DNA from: Streptosporangium pseudovulgare
GTDB lineage: Bacteria; Actinomycetota; Actinomycetes; Streptosporangiales; Streptosporangiaceae
DNA length: 64,000 bases
Assembly (NCBI RefSeq): GCF_014648055.1
Contig: NZ_BMQJ01000001.1
Coordinates: 496,001 to 560,000 of the forward strand
Direction of reading: 5' to 3'
Positions within the stretch are counted from its first letter, which is position 1; each line of letters starts with the position of its first letter. This document shows, piece after piece, positions 33,848-42,456 of this stretch. The notes beneath the pieces are model-generated. The model was not told the origin of the DNA, searched no databases, and was given only the letters and a program-made list of their open reading frames with translations. The position numbers and the translations under genes were made by a program.

Positions 33848-34285
33848 ATGGACCCGGTACGAAGACTGCGAGTGCTCGCCTCCGCCATCTCCGGCGCGTG
33901 TGTGGTCGAGCGCGTCATCCCCGCCCCGTTCGAGGACATCTGGTCCGTGGTGAGCGCCCTGGAAGAGGAGTTCGGCACCTTCGAACCGGACATGCGCCAC
34001 CTGACCGTCGTATCCGGTCACGGGAGCGAGCGCCTGGTGGTCAAGGCACGGAGCAGGTACGGCATGCGCGCCAGGTTCGACGTCGAGTTGTGTCCCGGCT
34101 GGTGCTGGATGCAGAGCAGGTTCCTGATCGTCGGCGTGGCGGCGGTACCGGTACCGGGAGGGACCCTGGTCGCGCAGACCGGAGGGGTCCGCGTTCCCGG
34201 CCGGGCGGCGCTGGTGCCCGTGGGCGTGCGGACCGCGGGCGAGAAGGCGTTGGCCAGACTCGAGGCCAAGGTCACGCGGCGATGA
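33848..34285 (+). CDS. SRPBCC-fold (START-like) protein coupled to a sigma factor
   Basis: The protein of about 145 residues has the START-like beginning CVVERVIPAPFEDIWSVVSA and a beta-rich body with a C-terminal helix (TAGEKALARLEAKV). Such proteins bind hydrophobic ligands. The start is uncertain: ATG codons at 33821, 33827 and 33848 are possible and none has a strong ribosome site. The stop overlaps the next ATG (ATGA), so it is translated with the sigma factor and may act with it, for example as a ligand-sensing partner. That role is inference. Confidence 0.65.
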   Translation: MDPVRRLRVLASAISGACVVERVIPAPFEDIWSVVSALEEEFGTFEPDMRHLTVVSGHGSERLVVKARSRYGMRARFDVELCPGWCWMQSRFLIVGVAAVPVPGGTLVAQTGGVRVPGRAALVPVGVRTAGEKALARLEAKVTRR

Positions 34286-34764
34286 GCGCCGACCTGGTGC
34301 GGGCCGCGCAGGGCGGCGACACGATGGCCATGAACGACCTGCTGAGCGAGCTGACACCCTACCTCGGCAGGATCTGCGGGCCCATCGCGCTCGACAACGG
34401 GCCCGACGCCGTCCAGGAGGCACTGATCGCGATCTTCCGGAACCTGGGAAGCCTGCGTGATCCGCGGGCCCTGCACGGCTGGGCCCGGGCGATAGCCGTA
34501 CGGGAAGCAGTCAGGATCGCCAGACGGCGGCACCAGGCGGTGGAGCTCACCGAGCTGCCGTCGAGGCAGGACGTCGAGAGCGCGGTGAACATCCGTGACG
34601 TGCTCAAGCGGCTGTCAGCCGAGCATCGGGCGGTGCTGGTCCTGCGTGACCTGGAAGGACTGCCGGAGGATGAAGCGGCGCGGCTGCTGCGCGTGCCGGA
34701 GGGGACGGTCAAGTCCCGTCTGCACCGCGCCCGCCGGAGCTTTCGCAACGCGTGGCGGTCGTAA
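34282..34764 (+). CDS. ECF-type RNA polymerase sigma factor
   Basis: The 160-residue protein has sigma region 2 (GPDAVQEALIAIFRNLGSL, later GWARAIAVREA) and region 4 (LSAEHRAVLVLRDLEGLPE, then VPEGTVKSRLHRARRSF). It is short but complete for an ECF sigma factor. No zinc-finger anti-sigma gene lies beside it; instead it is coupled to the SRPBCC gene upstream. The alpha/beta hydrolase starts 60 bases downstream and may belong to its regulon. Confidence 0.88.
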   Translation: MSADLVRAAQGGDTMAMNDLLSELTPYLGRICGPIALDNGPDAVQEALIAIFRNLGSLRDPRALHGWARAIAVREAVRIARRRHQAVELTELPSRQDVESAVNIRDVLKRLSAEHRAVLVLRDLEGLPEDEAARLLRVPEGTVKSRLHRARRSFRNAWRS

Positions 34765-34824
34765 GGAACCTCCCGACGCCCGCCCGCCTCCTTCTGGTGG
34801 AATCCCACAGAACGGAGAGCATCC

Positions 34825-35748
34825 ATGAGACCTCGCACGCTCGTGGTCCTGAGCCTGATCATCACCCTGGCAGTCGGCGCCGCCCTTTACGGCGCGCACG
34901 GTTACCGCCCCGCGGTCGCGAGCTACCGGCCGCCCGCGAACGCGCGGTTCCTCGACACCCCGCTCGCTCGCTTCCACTACGTCAAGGAGGGCTCCGGAGC
35001 GCCGGTCGTCCTGCTCTCACCCGGGGCCTCCTGGACCTACGGCTGGCGCCGTCAGGTCCCGGAACTGGCCCGCGAGCACACGGTCTACGTGGTGGACCTG
35101 CCGGGCCAGGGCTTCACCCGGCTGAAGGACCGGAGCTTCACCTGGGACCTGAAGGGGATGACCAAGGCGATCGACGTGTTCCTGGACGCGGCGGGCATCC
35201 AGCGTGCCGCGCTCGGCGGGCTGTCGTGGAGCGGAGGCTGGGCGCTGGCCTACGCCCAGCGCCACCCCGGACGCGTCAGCCGCCTGCTCCTGCTGGCCCC
35301 GTCCGGCGCGAGCACCCGAGACACCTGGGTGTACGAACTCATGAAGTACCCGGTCATCGGGGAGCTGTGGAACAACTGGTACTACGCCGACAGGTCCAGC
35401 TCACGCTCCGCGCTCAACCGGATCCACATCAACCGGGGCCGCATCACCGAGGAGGACGTGGACGCGTTCTGGGCGCCCGGCACCTTCCCCGACAACTTGG
35501 AGAGCCAGATTCTGCTCGAACGCGGCCTGGACTGGCGGGAGACCCTCGCCGCCATGCCGGCCACCACCACGCCCGCCCTGGTGATCTGGGGACGCCGGGA
35601 CACCGTCAACCCCGTGGGGCAGGCCCGGGAGTTCGCGCGCCGGATGCCCGCCGTGCAGGTGCGCGAACTCGACGGCTGCGGCCACGCGCTGACCACCGAC
35701 TGTCCGGAGCAGGTCACCCGGCTGCTGGCGGGCTACCTGCGGCGATGA
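34825..35748 (+). CDS. Membrane-anchored alpha/beta hydrolase
   Basis: The 307-residue protein has an N-terminal hydrophobic anchor or uncleaved signal (TLVVLSLIITLAVGAALYGA). An alpha/beta hydrolase fold follows: nucleophile Ser in LSWSGGWAL, acid in WGRRDTVNP and His in GCGHALTT. The nucleophile elbow is S-x-S-x-G rather than the usual G-x-S-x-G. GGAGAG lies 5 bases before the ATG. The substrate is unknown. Confidence 0.85.
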   Translation: MRPRTLVVLSLIITLAVGAALYGAHGYRPAVASYRPPANARFLDTPLARFHYVKEGSGAPVVLLSPGASWTYGWRRQVPELAREHTVYVVDLPGQGFTRLKDRSFTWDLKGMTKAIDVFLDAAGIQRAALGGLSWSGGWALAYAQRHPGRVSRLLLLAPSGASTRDTWVYELMKYPVIGELWNNWYYADRSSSRSALNRIHINRGRITEEDVDAFWAPGTFPDNLESQILLERGLDWRETLAAMPATTTPALVIWGRRDTVNPVGQAREFARRMPAVQVRELDGCGHALTTDCPEQVTRLLAGYLRR

Positions 35749-35906
35749 CGCCGGGGGCGTTGCCTGCCATGTTCGCGGATGGTCCAGGCCCCCGGTGATC
35801 GGCCGCCTTACAGATGGGCCGGCAGCATGTCCAGCGGCCGCGGATCACGGTCTCCGGCCGCCGTGGCCGTCCTCCCCACCGGGCCGGAGGTGTGCTATCA
35901 ATTAAA

Positions 35907-35930
35907 TGACCGAACAGCGTGTTTTGGTCA
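35907..35930. promoter_or_regulatory. Candidate TetR operator
   Basis: TGACCGAACA (35907-35916) and TGTTTTGGTCA (35920-35930) form an imperfect inverted repeat around GCG. It lies in an AT-rich region 31 bases before the TetR start, where autoregulation would be expected. The TetR gene and the enzyme behind it would both be controlled. Confidence 0.5.
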
Positions 35931-35960
35931 AAATTCTCGGAACGGCTGGTTCGCACGGAC

Positions 35961-36842
35961 ATGACGGCACAGAACAGAACCCGCGACGGCTCGTCGACCG
36001 GCGCGGAAGACGGCCCGAGGGCCGCCACGGGAGACGGACCGGGAGGCGGCGCGGAAGACGGGCCGGAAGACGGCGCGAAAGGCGGGCCGGAAGACGCGGC
36101 GCGGCCCAGGCGGCCCGGCCGGCCACCGCGTGACGCCGCCCGCCACCTGGAGCGGGCGCACCGCATCCTCGACACCGCCGGCGAACTCGTCCTCGACCGG
36201 GGCTACGACGCCACCACCATCGGGGACATCGCCCGGCGCGCCGGGGTCGCCAAGGGCACGATCTACCTGCACTGGCGGACCCGCGAGGAGCTGTTCGCCG
36301 CGCTGCTGCGCCGGGAACGGGCCGAGATGGCGGCCGAGGTGCGGCAGCGCGCGGAGGACACCCCCGGCCGGCTCCGCGACCTGCTCGGCCTACTCGCCGC
36401 CGGGCTGCTCCGCAGACCTCTGCTGCGGGCGAGCCTCCTCGGCGACTCGGCGGTGCTGGGCGGGCTCACCCGGGCCAAGCGCGACGACCGGGCGGACGCC
36501 GAGCTGCGCGCCGGACTCGGCCCCTACCTCGCCGCGCTGACCCGGCACGGCGCGCTGCGGGCCGACCTGACGCCCGCCGAGCACGTGACGGCCCTCTCCT
36601 CCATCCTCTACGGGTTCCTGACCATCCCCCGCCTGCTGCCCGGGCCGTACGTCCCGGACGACGAGCGGCTGGCGGAGCTCGTCGCGGACGCCTGCGGCCG
36701 GACGATGGAGTCCGGCACGGCGCCCACCGATGACGACGCCCGCGAGATCCGGCGGGCGACCCTGCGGCACATCGACTTCGTCCTGGAAGGCGCGCGGCGG
36801 AAGCTGAGCCTGTCCCTGGGCACCGAGGAGACCCCCCGATGA
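35961..36842 (+). CDS. TetR-family regulator with a repetitive N-terminal tail
   Basis: The 293-residue protein carries an unusual tail of about 55 residues with EDGP-, GGP- and AARP-type repeats before the TetR domain (HRILDTAGELVLDRGYDATT, DIARRAGVAKGTIYLHW). The ligand domain fills the rest. The start ATG at 35961 follows the operator-like dyad; starts inside the tail are possible. The stop overlaps the start of the next gene (ATGA). It therefore most likely controls that phosphotransferase-like enzyme. Confidence 0.87.
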   Translation: MTAQNRTRDGSSTGAEDGPRAATGDGPGGGAEDGPEDGAKGGPEDAARPRRPGRPPRDAARHLERAHRILDTAGELVLDRGYDATTIGDIARRAGVAKGTIYLHWRTREELFAALLRRERAEMAAEVRQRAEDTPGRLRDLLGLLAAGLLRRPLLRASLLGDSAVLGGLTRAKRDDRADAELRAGLGPYLAALTRHGALRADLTPAEHVTALSSILYGFLTIPRLLPGPYVPDDERLAELVADACGRTMESGTAPTDDDAREIRRATLRHIDFVLEGARRKLSLSLGTEETPR

Positions 36843-39352
36843 ACGTCATCCCGTTGTCCGACGCCGCCGACCTCGCGACCGCGGGCGGCAAGGGCGCCTC
36901 CCTCGCCCGGCTGGCCCGCGCGGGCCTGCCGGTCCCCGGCGGCTTCTGCGTCACCACCGGCGCCTACCGCGACTTCGTCTCCCGCGACGGCCTGCACGAG
37001 GAGATCATGCGCGCCGTCGCCGAGCTGCCCGCCGACCGGGCCGCCCGGCGGATCGCGGAGCTGTTCGCCGCCCGGGAGGTCCCCGCGGGGACCGCCGCGG
37101 AGATCCTCGCCGCCCACGCCGGGCTCGGCGACGACGTCCCGGTCGCGGTCCGGTCGTCGGCCACCGCCGAGGACCTGCCCGGGATGTCCTTCGCCGGGCA
37201 GCAGGACACCTACCTCAACATCCGCGCCGACGGCCTGGTCGCGGCGGTCGCGCGCTGCTGGGCGTCGCTGTGGACCGAGCGGGCCATCGCCTACCGGACC
37301 GGCCAGGGCGTCCCGCACGACGACGTGGCGCTGGCCGTGGTCGTCCAGGAGCTGGTGCCCGCCGACGCGGCCGGCGTCATGTTCACCGCCGACCCGGTCA
37401 CCGGCGACCGCGACCGGATCGTGGTCAACGCCTCCTGGGGCCTGGGCGAGGCCGTCGTCGGCGGGCAGGTGACGCCCGACACCGTCGTGGTCGACCGGTC
37501 CACCGGCGAGGTCGCCGAGGAACACGTCGCCGACAAGACCGTCATGACGGTCCGCACGGCCGGCGGCACCCGCGAGGAGCCGGTCCCGGACGACCTGCGC
37601 CGCCGCCCCGTGCTCGACCGGGCGCGGGCCGTACGGCTGGCCCGGCTCGGCGGGGAGATCGAGGAGCTGTACGGCACGCCCATGGACGTCGAGTGGGCCC
37701 TGCACGACGGCACGCTGCACATCCTGCAGGCCCGCCCGGTCACCGGCCTGCGCCGGCCCGTCGAGGAGTGGAACGACACCCTCAAGGGCGACTACCTGTG
37801 GACCTCCGCCAACCTCGGCGAGGCCATCCCCGACGTGATGACGCCCTGCACCTGGTCGGTCGTGCGGCTCTTCATCGTCGAGGCCATGTCGGCCTCCGCG
37901 CTGCCCGGCTTCGACCTGGTCGGCAACATCGGCGGCCGGTTCTACATGAACCTGAGCGTGATGCACTCGTTCGCCGCGGCGCTGGGCATGAAGGGGCGGC
38001 TCGGCGCGACCGAGCAGGTCTTCGGCAGGCTCCCGCCCGGCCTGGACGTGCCGTCGCTGCCCGCCTCCCGCTGGGAGATCATCGGGGCCGTGCTGCCCAT
38101 GGCCTTCACGCTGCGCCGGCGGGTGCGGGTCAACCTCGCGCGGATGCCCGCCTTCCTCGCCACGGCGCGGGAGCGCAACGCGCGGCTGCGCGGGCGGATC
38201 GCCGCGACGACCTCCCCCGGCGAGCTGGCCGCCCTGTGGGAGGGGGAGCTGCTGCCGTACCTGGTGGAGGCGTGCCGCGTCCTGGAGGCCGCCGGGCGGC
38301 AGGGCGGCGCGACCCTGGTCATGACCCGCGACCGGCTGCGCAGGCTGGTGGGCGAGATCGACGCCGAGGCGATGCTCACCGGGGCCGGGGCCGACGGGGA
38401 GCTGGCCAGTCTCGGCCCGATCGTCGGCCTGGGCAGGCTGGCCAGGGGCGAGATCGACCGGGAGACGTTCGCCCGCGAGTACGGGCACCGGGGTCCGCAC
38501 GAGTTCGAGCTGTCGGCCCCCCGGCCCGGCGAGGACCCGCGGTGGATCGACGCGCAGCTCGCCGCCATGTCCGGGACCAAGCACCGGGAGGAGGAGCTGT
38601 TCGCCCGCCGGAGGGAGGCGGGTGAGGCGGCCTGGCGGCGGTTCGGGGAACGCTTCCCGCGCCGGGTCGCCGCCACGCGGCGGCGGGTGGCGCGGTGGAA
38701 CGCGGTCGTCCGCGACCGCGAGGCGGCCCGCTCGGAGGTGATCCGGGCCTTCTGGGCGGTCCGTGACCTCGTGCTGCGGGCCGGGGAGCTCACCGGCCGC
38801 GGCGAGGACCTGTTCTTCCTGTCGATCCAGGAGGTCGTCGCCCTGCTGCGCGGCGACGAGCGCCCCCTGGACCAGGTCGAGGTACGGCGGGCGACCTACG
38901 AGCGCTACGCCGCGCTGCCCGCCTACCCCACGCTGATCGTCGGCCGCTTCGACCCCGAACGCTGGGCCGCCGACCCCGACCGGCGGCGCGACCTCTTCGA
39001 CGCCCGGGGCGGCGGCGTGCCGGTGAGCGAGACGGTCACCGGGTTCCCCGGGGCGCCCGGGATCGTCGAGGGCACGGCCCGCGTCATCGACTCCCCCGAG
39101 GACGGCGACCGGCTCGCCCCGGGCGAGATCCTCGTGACGACGCTGACCAACATCGGCTGGACCCCGATGTTCCCCCGCGCCGCCGCCGTCGTCACCGACA
39201 TGGGCGCGCCCCTGTCGCACGCCTCGATCGTCGCGCGCGAGCTGGGCATCCCGGCGGTGGTCGGCACCGGCAACGCGACCATGCGCCTGCGCGACGGCGA
39301 CCGGATCAGGGTGGACGGCGAGCGCGGCACCGTGGAGGTGCTGGCCTCCTGA
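36839..39352 (+). CDS. Rifampin phosphotransferase-like (PEP-synthase-related) enzyme
   Basis: The 837-residue protein has an N-terminal ATP-grasp domain (about 1-300, with GGKGASLARL, AVRSSATAEDLPGMSFAGQQ and DVEWALHDG), a long middle domain and a C-terminal swivelling His domain with H794 in GAPLSHASIVARELGIPAV. This order, with no C-terminal PEP-binding barrel, is that of rifampin phosphotransferase, which moves the beta-phosphate of ATP to an antibiotic hydroxyl. PEP synthase would have the barrel. The substrate here is unproven, and no rifamycin-associated element was recognised upstream. It is translationally coupled to the TetR gene. Confidence 0.75.
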   Translation: MNVIPLSDAADLATAGGKGASLARLARAGLPVPGGFCVTTGAYRDFVSRDGLHEEIMRAVAELPADRAARRIAELFAAREVPAGTAAEILAAHAGLGDDVPVAVRSSATAEDLPGMSFAGQQDTYLNIRADGLVAAVARCWASLWTERAIAYRTGQGVPHDDVALAVVVQELVPADAAGVMFTADPVTGDRDRIVVNASWGLGEAVVGGQVTPDTVVVDRSTGEVAEEHVADKTVMTVRTAGGTREEPVPDDLRRRPVLDRARAVRLARLGGEIEELYGTPMDVEWALHDGTLHILQARPVTGLRRPVEEWNDTLKGDYLWTSANLGEAIPDVMTPCTWSVVRLFIVEAMSASALPGFDLVGNIGGRFYMNLSVMHSFAAALGMKGRLGATEQVFGRLPPGLDVPSLPASRWEIIGAVLPMAFTLRRRVRVNLARMPAFLATARERNARLRGRIAATTSPGELAALWEGELLPYLVEACRVLEAAGRQGGATLVMTRDRLRRLVGEIDAEAMLTGAGADGELASLGPIVGLGRLARGEIDRETFAREYGHRGPHEFELSAPRPGEDPRWIDAQLAAMSGTKHREEELFARRREAGEAAWRRFGERFPRRVAATRRRVARWNAVVRDREAARSEVIRAFWAVRDLVLRAGELTGRGEDLFFLSIQEVVALLRGDERPLDQVEVRRATYERYAALPAYPTLIVGRFDPERWAADPDRRRDLFDARGGGVPVSETVTGFPGAPGIVEGTARVIDSPEDGDRLAPGEILVTTLTNIGWTPMFPRAAAVVTDMGAPLSHASIVARELGIPAVVGTGNATMRLRDGDRIRVDGERGTVEVLAS

Positions 39353-39523
39353 CCACGACCCCTGGCAGGCGCTCCTGCCCTGGCACCGGCCGGTCGCCTG
39401 CCGGAGCCGTTCCTCCCGGAGAGCTACGGCGTCACAGGGTTTTGTGTGTGGGCCGGCCTGGTGGCCGGGGCTTGTGCCGACGCGTCTCGGTCCGTCGTGC
39501 CGGAGGTCCTAAGCTGTGCGGTC

Positions 39524-40420
39524 ATGCGATGCCTCCCCCCGATCGGCGCCGGTCCGCGGCGCCCGGCCGCCGCCGCCCGCCGGACCGTCCTCGCGGTGGT
39601 CGCGTGCCTGACCGCGTGCGCGGCCGCGGCGCCGTACGGGACGACCGCGCGGGCCGCCTCGGCCACGACCCCGCACGCCGCCACACGGGTCGCCCCGGCC
39701 ACCGCGCCGTACGGGACGGTCGGCCGGACCGTATCCGCCGGGAGCCCGTCGCTGGGGAGGGGAGGGCCGGCGGTCACGTCGTGCCCGGAGCCGCCGCTCG
39801 TCGACGGCGGGATCCCCCGGGGGCGCGAGTACCTCACCGCGGTCGTGAAGTGCCTGAACAGGTCGTGGTCCGGCCACTTCGCGCGTGCCGGGCTGCGTTT
39901 CCGCGCGCCCGCGGTCCGCTTCTACGAGGAGCCCGCCGAGCGCGTGTGCGGCGTGCCCTGGCCCACCGGCGCGGCGGCCTTCTACTGCACGGAGAAGGCC
40001 ACGGTGGTGTTCCCGCTCACCGGCGACTGGATCGAGGGCCGGACCGACCTGTACCCGCTGAAGGTCGCGGCGCACGAGTACGGCCACCACCTGCAGAGCC
40101 TCACCGGCTTCCGGGCCCGCTACGAGGCCCGCGCCCGCGCGGACCGCGCCCGCCGGGCCGAGCTCAACCGCCGCTACGAGCTGCAGGCGGACTGCCTGTC
40201 GGGGGTGTTCCTGGGCAGCGTCCGGGACTCCCTGTCCCGCACCGCGCCGGACTGGGCGGCCCTGTCGCAGGCGATCCGGGCCGCCGGCGACGACGGTGAC
40301 GACGGCCCGCGCACCCATGGCACCGGCGCCCACCGGGTCCACTGGTTCGACCGCGGTCTCCGCACGGTCTCCCCGGCCGCCTGCGACACCTGGGCGGCCC
40401 CGCCGTCCGCGGTGTCGTGA
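39524..40420 (+). CDS. Secreted neutral zinc metallopeptidase, second copy
   Basis: The 298-residue protein has a Sec-type leader (hydrophobic near residues 20-38), an Ala/Thr-rich linker and a peptidase domain with the zinc motif HEYGHHLQ and the third-ligand segment YELQADCLSG. It is the same architecture as the protein at 7258 with a longer linker. The C-terminal block has WFDRGL, as FNRG in the other copy. No partner gene is near. Confidence 0.8.
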   Translation: MRCLPPIGAGPRRPAAAARRTVLAVVACLTACAAAAPYGTTARAASATTPHAATRVAPATAPYGTVGRTVSAGSPSLGRGGPAVTSCPEPPLVDGGIPRGREYLTAVVKCLNRSWSGHFARAGLRFRAPAVRFYEEPAERVCGVPWPTGAAAFYCTEKATVVFPLTGDWIEGRTDLYPLKVAAHEYGHHLQSLTGFRARYEARARADRARRAELNRRYELQADCLSGVFLGSVRDSLSRTAPDWAALSQAIRAAGDDGDDGPRTHGTGAHRVHWFDRGLRTVSPAACDTWAAPPSAVS

Positions 40421-40599
40421 CGGCGGGGCCGCCGCGACGCGCGGCGGCACGGCCGGTGACCGCACGGCGGGCGGCTACGGTGTGACGGGTACGGGCGGCA
40501 CGCGGACGCCGGCCGGATGACGGGTCCGGGCGACGCGACGGGCGGCGGTGCGGTGAACGGGAACGGCGCGGGTGTCCCGGCGGGCGGGGGTGATGACAG

Positions 40600-42144
40600 G
40601 TGCTCAGACTGGACCGGCTGGTGAACGTCCTCGGCGGGTACGGCGCCCGCCTGTGCTGCGCCCCGGCGTCGCGGGCGGTGGAGCTGCGCAGCGTGGCGGT
40701 GCACGACCCGACCGACCCTCACCCCGCGACCGGCGACGTGTTCCTGTCGGTCGGCGTGGACTCGGCGGCCGACGCCGTACGGCTGGCCCGGGCGGCGCGG
40801 GCCGCCGCGGTGCTGGTGCGCGGGCGGCCGCCGCTGGACGAGGAGGCCCTGGCCGGTGCCCGGGACGCCGGGATCGCCGTGCTGCTGGTGGAGCCGGAGG
40901 TGTCGTGGAGCCAGCTGGCCGGCGTGGTGTACGGGCTGGTGGTCGAGGGCCGCCAGACCGACGCCGGGCGGGGGCCCACCGACCTGTTCGCCCTGGCCGA
41001 CGCGCTGGCGGCCGAGGTCGGCTCCGCGGTGACGATCGAGGACCAGATGTCGCGGGTGCTGGCCTACTCCGGTTCGCAGCAGGCCGCCGACCCGGCACGG
41101 CTGGAGACGATCCTGGGCCGGCGGGTGCCGGAGGCGATGCGCCGGCTGTTCGAGCGCGGCGGCGTCTTCGCGCACCTGACGACCTCCGACGAGCCTCTGT
41201 TCGTCGAGCCCTCACCCGAACACGGCCTGCGGGGACGCATGGTGGTCGCGGTGCGCGCCGGACGCGAGCTGCTCGGCTCGATCTGGGTGGAGTGCGAGCG
41301 CCCGCTGCCCGAGGAGCGCCGGGTCGTCCTCGTGGACGGGGCGCGGGCCGTCGCGCTGCACCTGCTGCGGTCCCGGGTCGGCGCCGATCTGGAGCGCCAG
41401 GTGGAGTCGGACCTGGTCATCCGGCTGCTGGAGGGCACGGCCGAGGCGCCTTCCCTGGTCAGCAGGCTCGGCCTGCCCGGGGGCCGGTTCCGGGTGATCG
41501 CGTTGCAGGCCCACGTCGCCGAGGAGCGGCACGCGGCGATCCTGCTGGCCTTCGAACGCGCGACCACGGGGTTCGGCTGGTCCCGGCCGGGACGCAGCGC
41601 GCTGTTCGGCAACACCCTGTACACCGTGCTGCCCTGCGGCGGCGACCCCGGGCCCGCCCGCGACTGGCTCGCCTCGATCGTGAACGTCCTGCCGCGGCGG
41701 GTCACCGTGTTCGCCGGCGTCGGCGGGACCGCGGACCTGGGCCAGTTGCCCGCGAGCCGGCAAGAGGCCGACGAGAGCCTCGCCCTGCGGGCCGCCCGGC
41801 CCCGCGGCGACCTGGCGGTCGTCTACGACGAGTCGTGGGACGGGATCCTGTTGCAGCGCCTGCGGGCGGCCGCCTCCGCCGGGCGCGTCCCGGCCCGCGG
41901 ACCCGTCGCCGAGCTGACCAGGCACGACGCCGAGCGCGGCACCCGGTACATCGCGACGCTGCGCGCCTGGCTGGAGGAGCAGGGGGACCCGGTCGCCGCC
42001 GGGAACCGCCTGGGCGTCCACCCCAACACCGTCCGCTACCGGCTGCGCCGGATGGGGGAGATCACGAATCTGCAGCTGGAGCTGCCGGAGAAGCGGCTGG
42101 CGATGATCATCGCGCTGGCCGCAGGGCAGGACGAGCGGCCCTGA
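40600..42144 (+). CDS. PucR-family transcriptional regulator
   Basis: The 514-residue protein has an N-terminal PucR sensor domain (about 1-125), a middle GGDEF-like CdaR domain and a C-terminal helix-turn-helix (NRLGVHPNTVRYRLRRMGE). Such proteins activate purine, amino-acid or other nitrogen-compound pathways. The next gene, on the same strand, encodes a D-amino-acid dehydrogenase, whose upstream region carries paired dyads that could be its targets. GTG at 40600 is the first start in frame after a G-rich stretch. Confidence 0.88.
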   Translation: MLRLDRLVNVLGGYGARLCCAPASRAVELRSVAVHDPTDPHPATGDVFLSVGVDSAADAVRLARAARAAAVLVRGRPPLDEEALAGARDAGIAVLLVEPEVSWSQLAGVVYGLVVEGRQTDAGRGPTDLFALADALAAEVGSAVTIEDQMSRVLAYSGSQQAADPARLETILGRRVPEAMRRLFERGGVFAHLTTSDEPLFVEPSPEHGLRGRMVVAVRAGRELLGSIWVECERPLPEERRVVLVDGARAVALHLLRSRVGADLERQVESDLVIRLLEGTAEAPSLVSRLGLPGGRFRVIALQAHVAEERHAAILLAFERATTGFGWSRPGRSALFGNTLYTVLPCGGDPGPARDWLASIVNVLPRRVTVFAGVGGTADLGQLPASRQEADESLALRAARPRGDLAVVYDESWDGILLQRLRAAASAGRVPARGPVAELTRHDAERGTRYIATLRAWLEEQGDPVAAGNRLGVHPNTVRYRLRRMGEITNLQLELPEKRLAMIIALAAGQDERP

Positions 42145-42279
42145 CCCCGGGCGGCGGTCCCGGCCTTCCGGCGTCCGCGACGACGGCTCCCGGGAACGTC
42201 CCGGCGGCTCCCCGGAGGTGAGGCGAGATCCCCGGCAACCTCCGGCGGCTCCCGAGGGTGCCGACGGCGGCCCGGGTGT

Positions 42280-42328
42280 TTGTCACGGCCGGACAAGCCC
42301 GGCGTCACCGGTTGTCCGGCGCCGACAG
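42280..42328. promoter_or_regulatory. Two TTGTC-N7-GACA dyads 32 bases apart
   Basis: The first dyad has arms TTGTC (42280) and GACAA (42292). The second has TTGTC (42312) and GACAG (42324). The 32-base repeat distance is three helical turns. This fits a pair of binding sites for the upstream PucR regulator, by inference. Confidence 0.5.
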
Positions 42329-42411
42329 ACCGCTCCCGCGCCGGGCACGTCATGCTCGTGCCACGCGGGCGAGACACGCGTCGGGCGTACGACGAGCGTA
42401 CGTCCGCCGGA

Positions 42412-42427
42412 CGCCGTACGTACGGCG
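42412..42427. promoter_or_regulatory. 16-bp perfect palindrome CGCCGTACGTACGGCG
   Basis: The self-complementary sequence lies 30 bases before the dadA-like start. It is a doubled form of the GTACG motif seen many times in this window, so it may be a repeat family member rather than a specific operator. Confidence 0.4.
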
Positions 42428-42456
42428 AGCGGACGAGTCGGAGCGGAGAGGTTGTC

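Larger units (their letters stand above)
42145..42456. other. 312-base intergenic region with paired operator-like dyads
   Basis: No gene is supported here. It holds two dyads of the form TTGTC-N7-GACA(A/G), at 42280-42296 and 42312-42328, and a 16-base palindrome at 42412-42427, all upstream of the D-amino-acid dehydrogenase. Confidence 0.6.

Noticed and set aside
36839-39352. Phosphoenolpyruvate synthase
   Set aside because: The His domain lies at the very C-terminus and there is no PEP-binding barrel after it; the rifampin phosphotransferase domain order fits.
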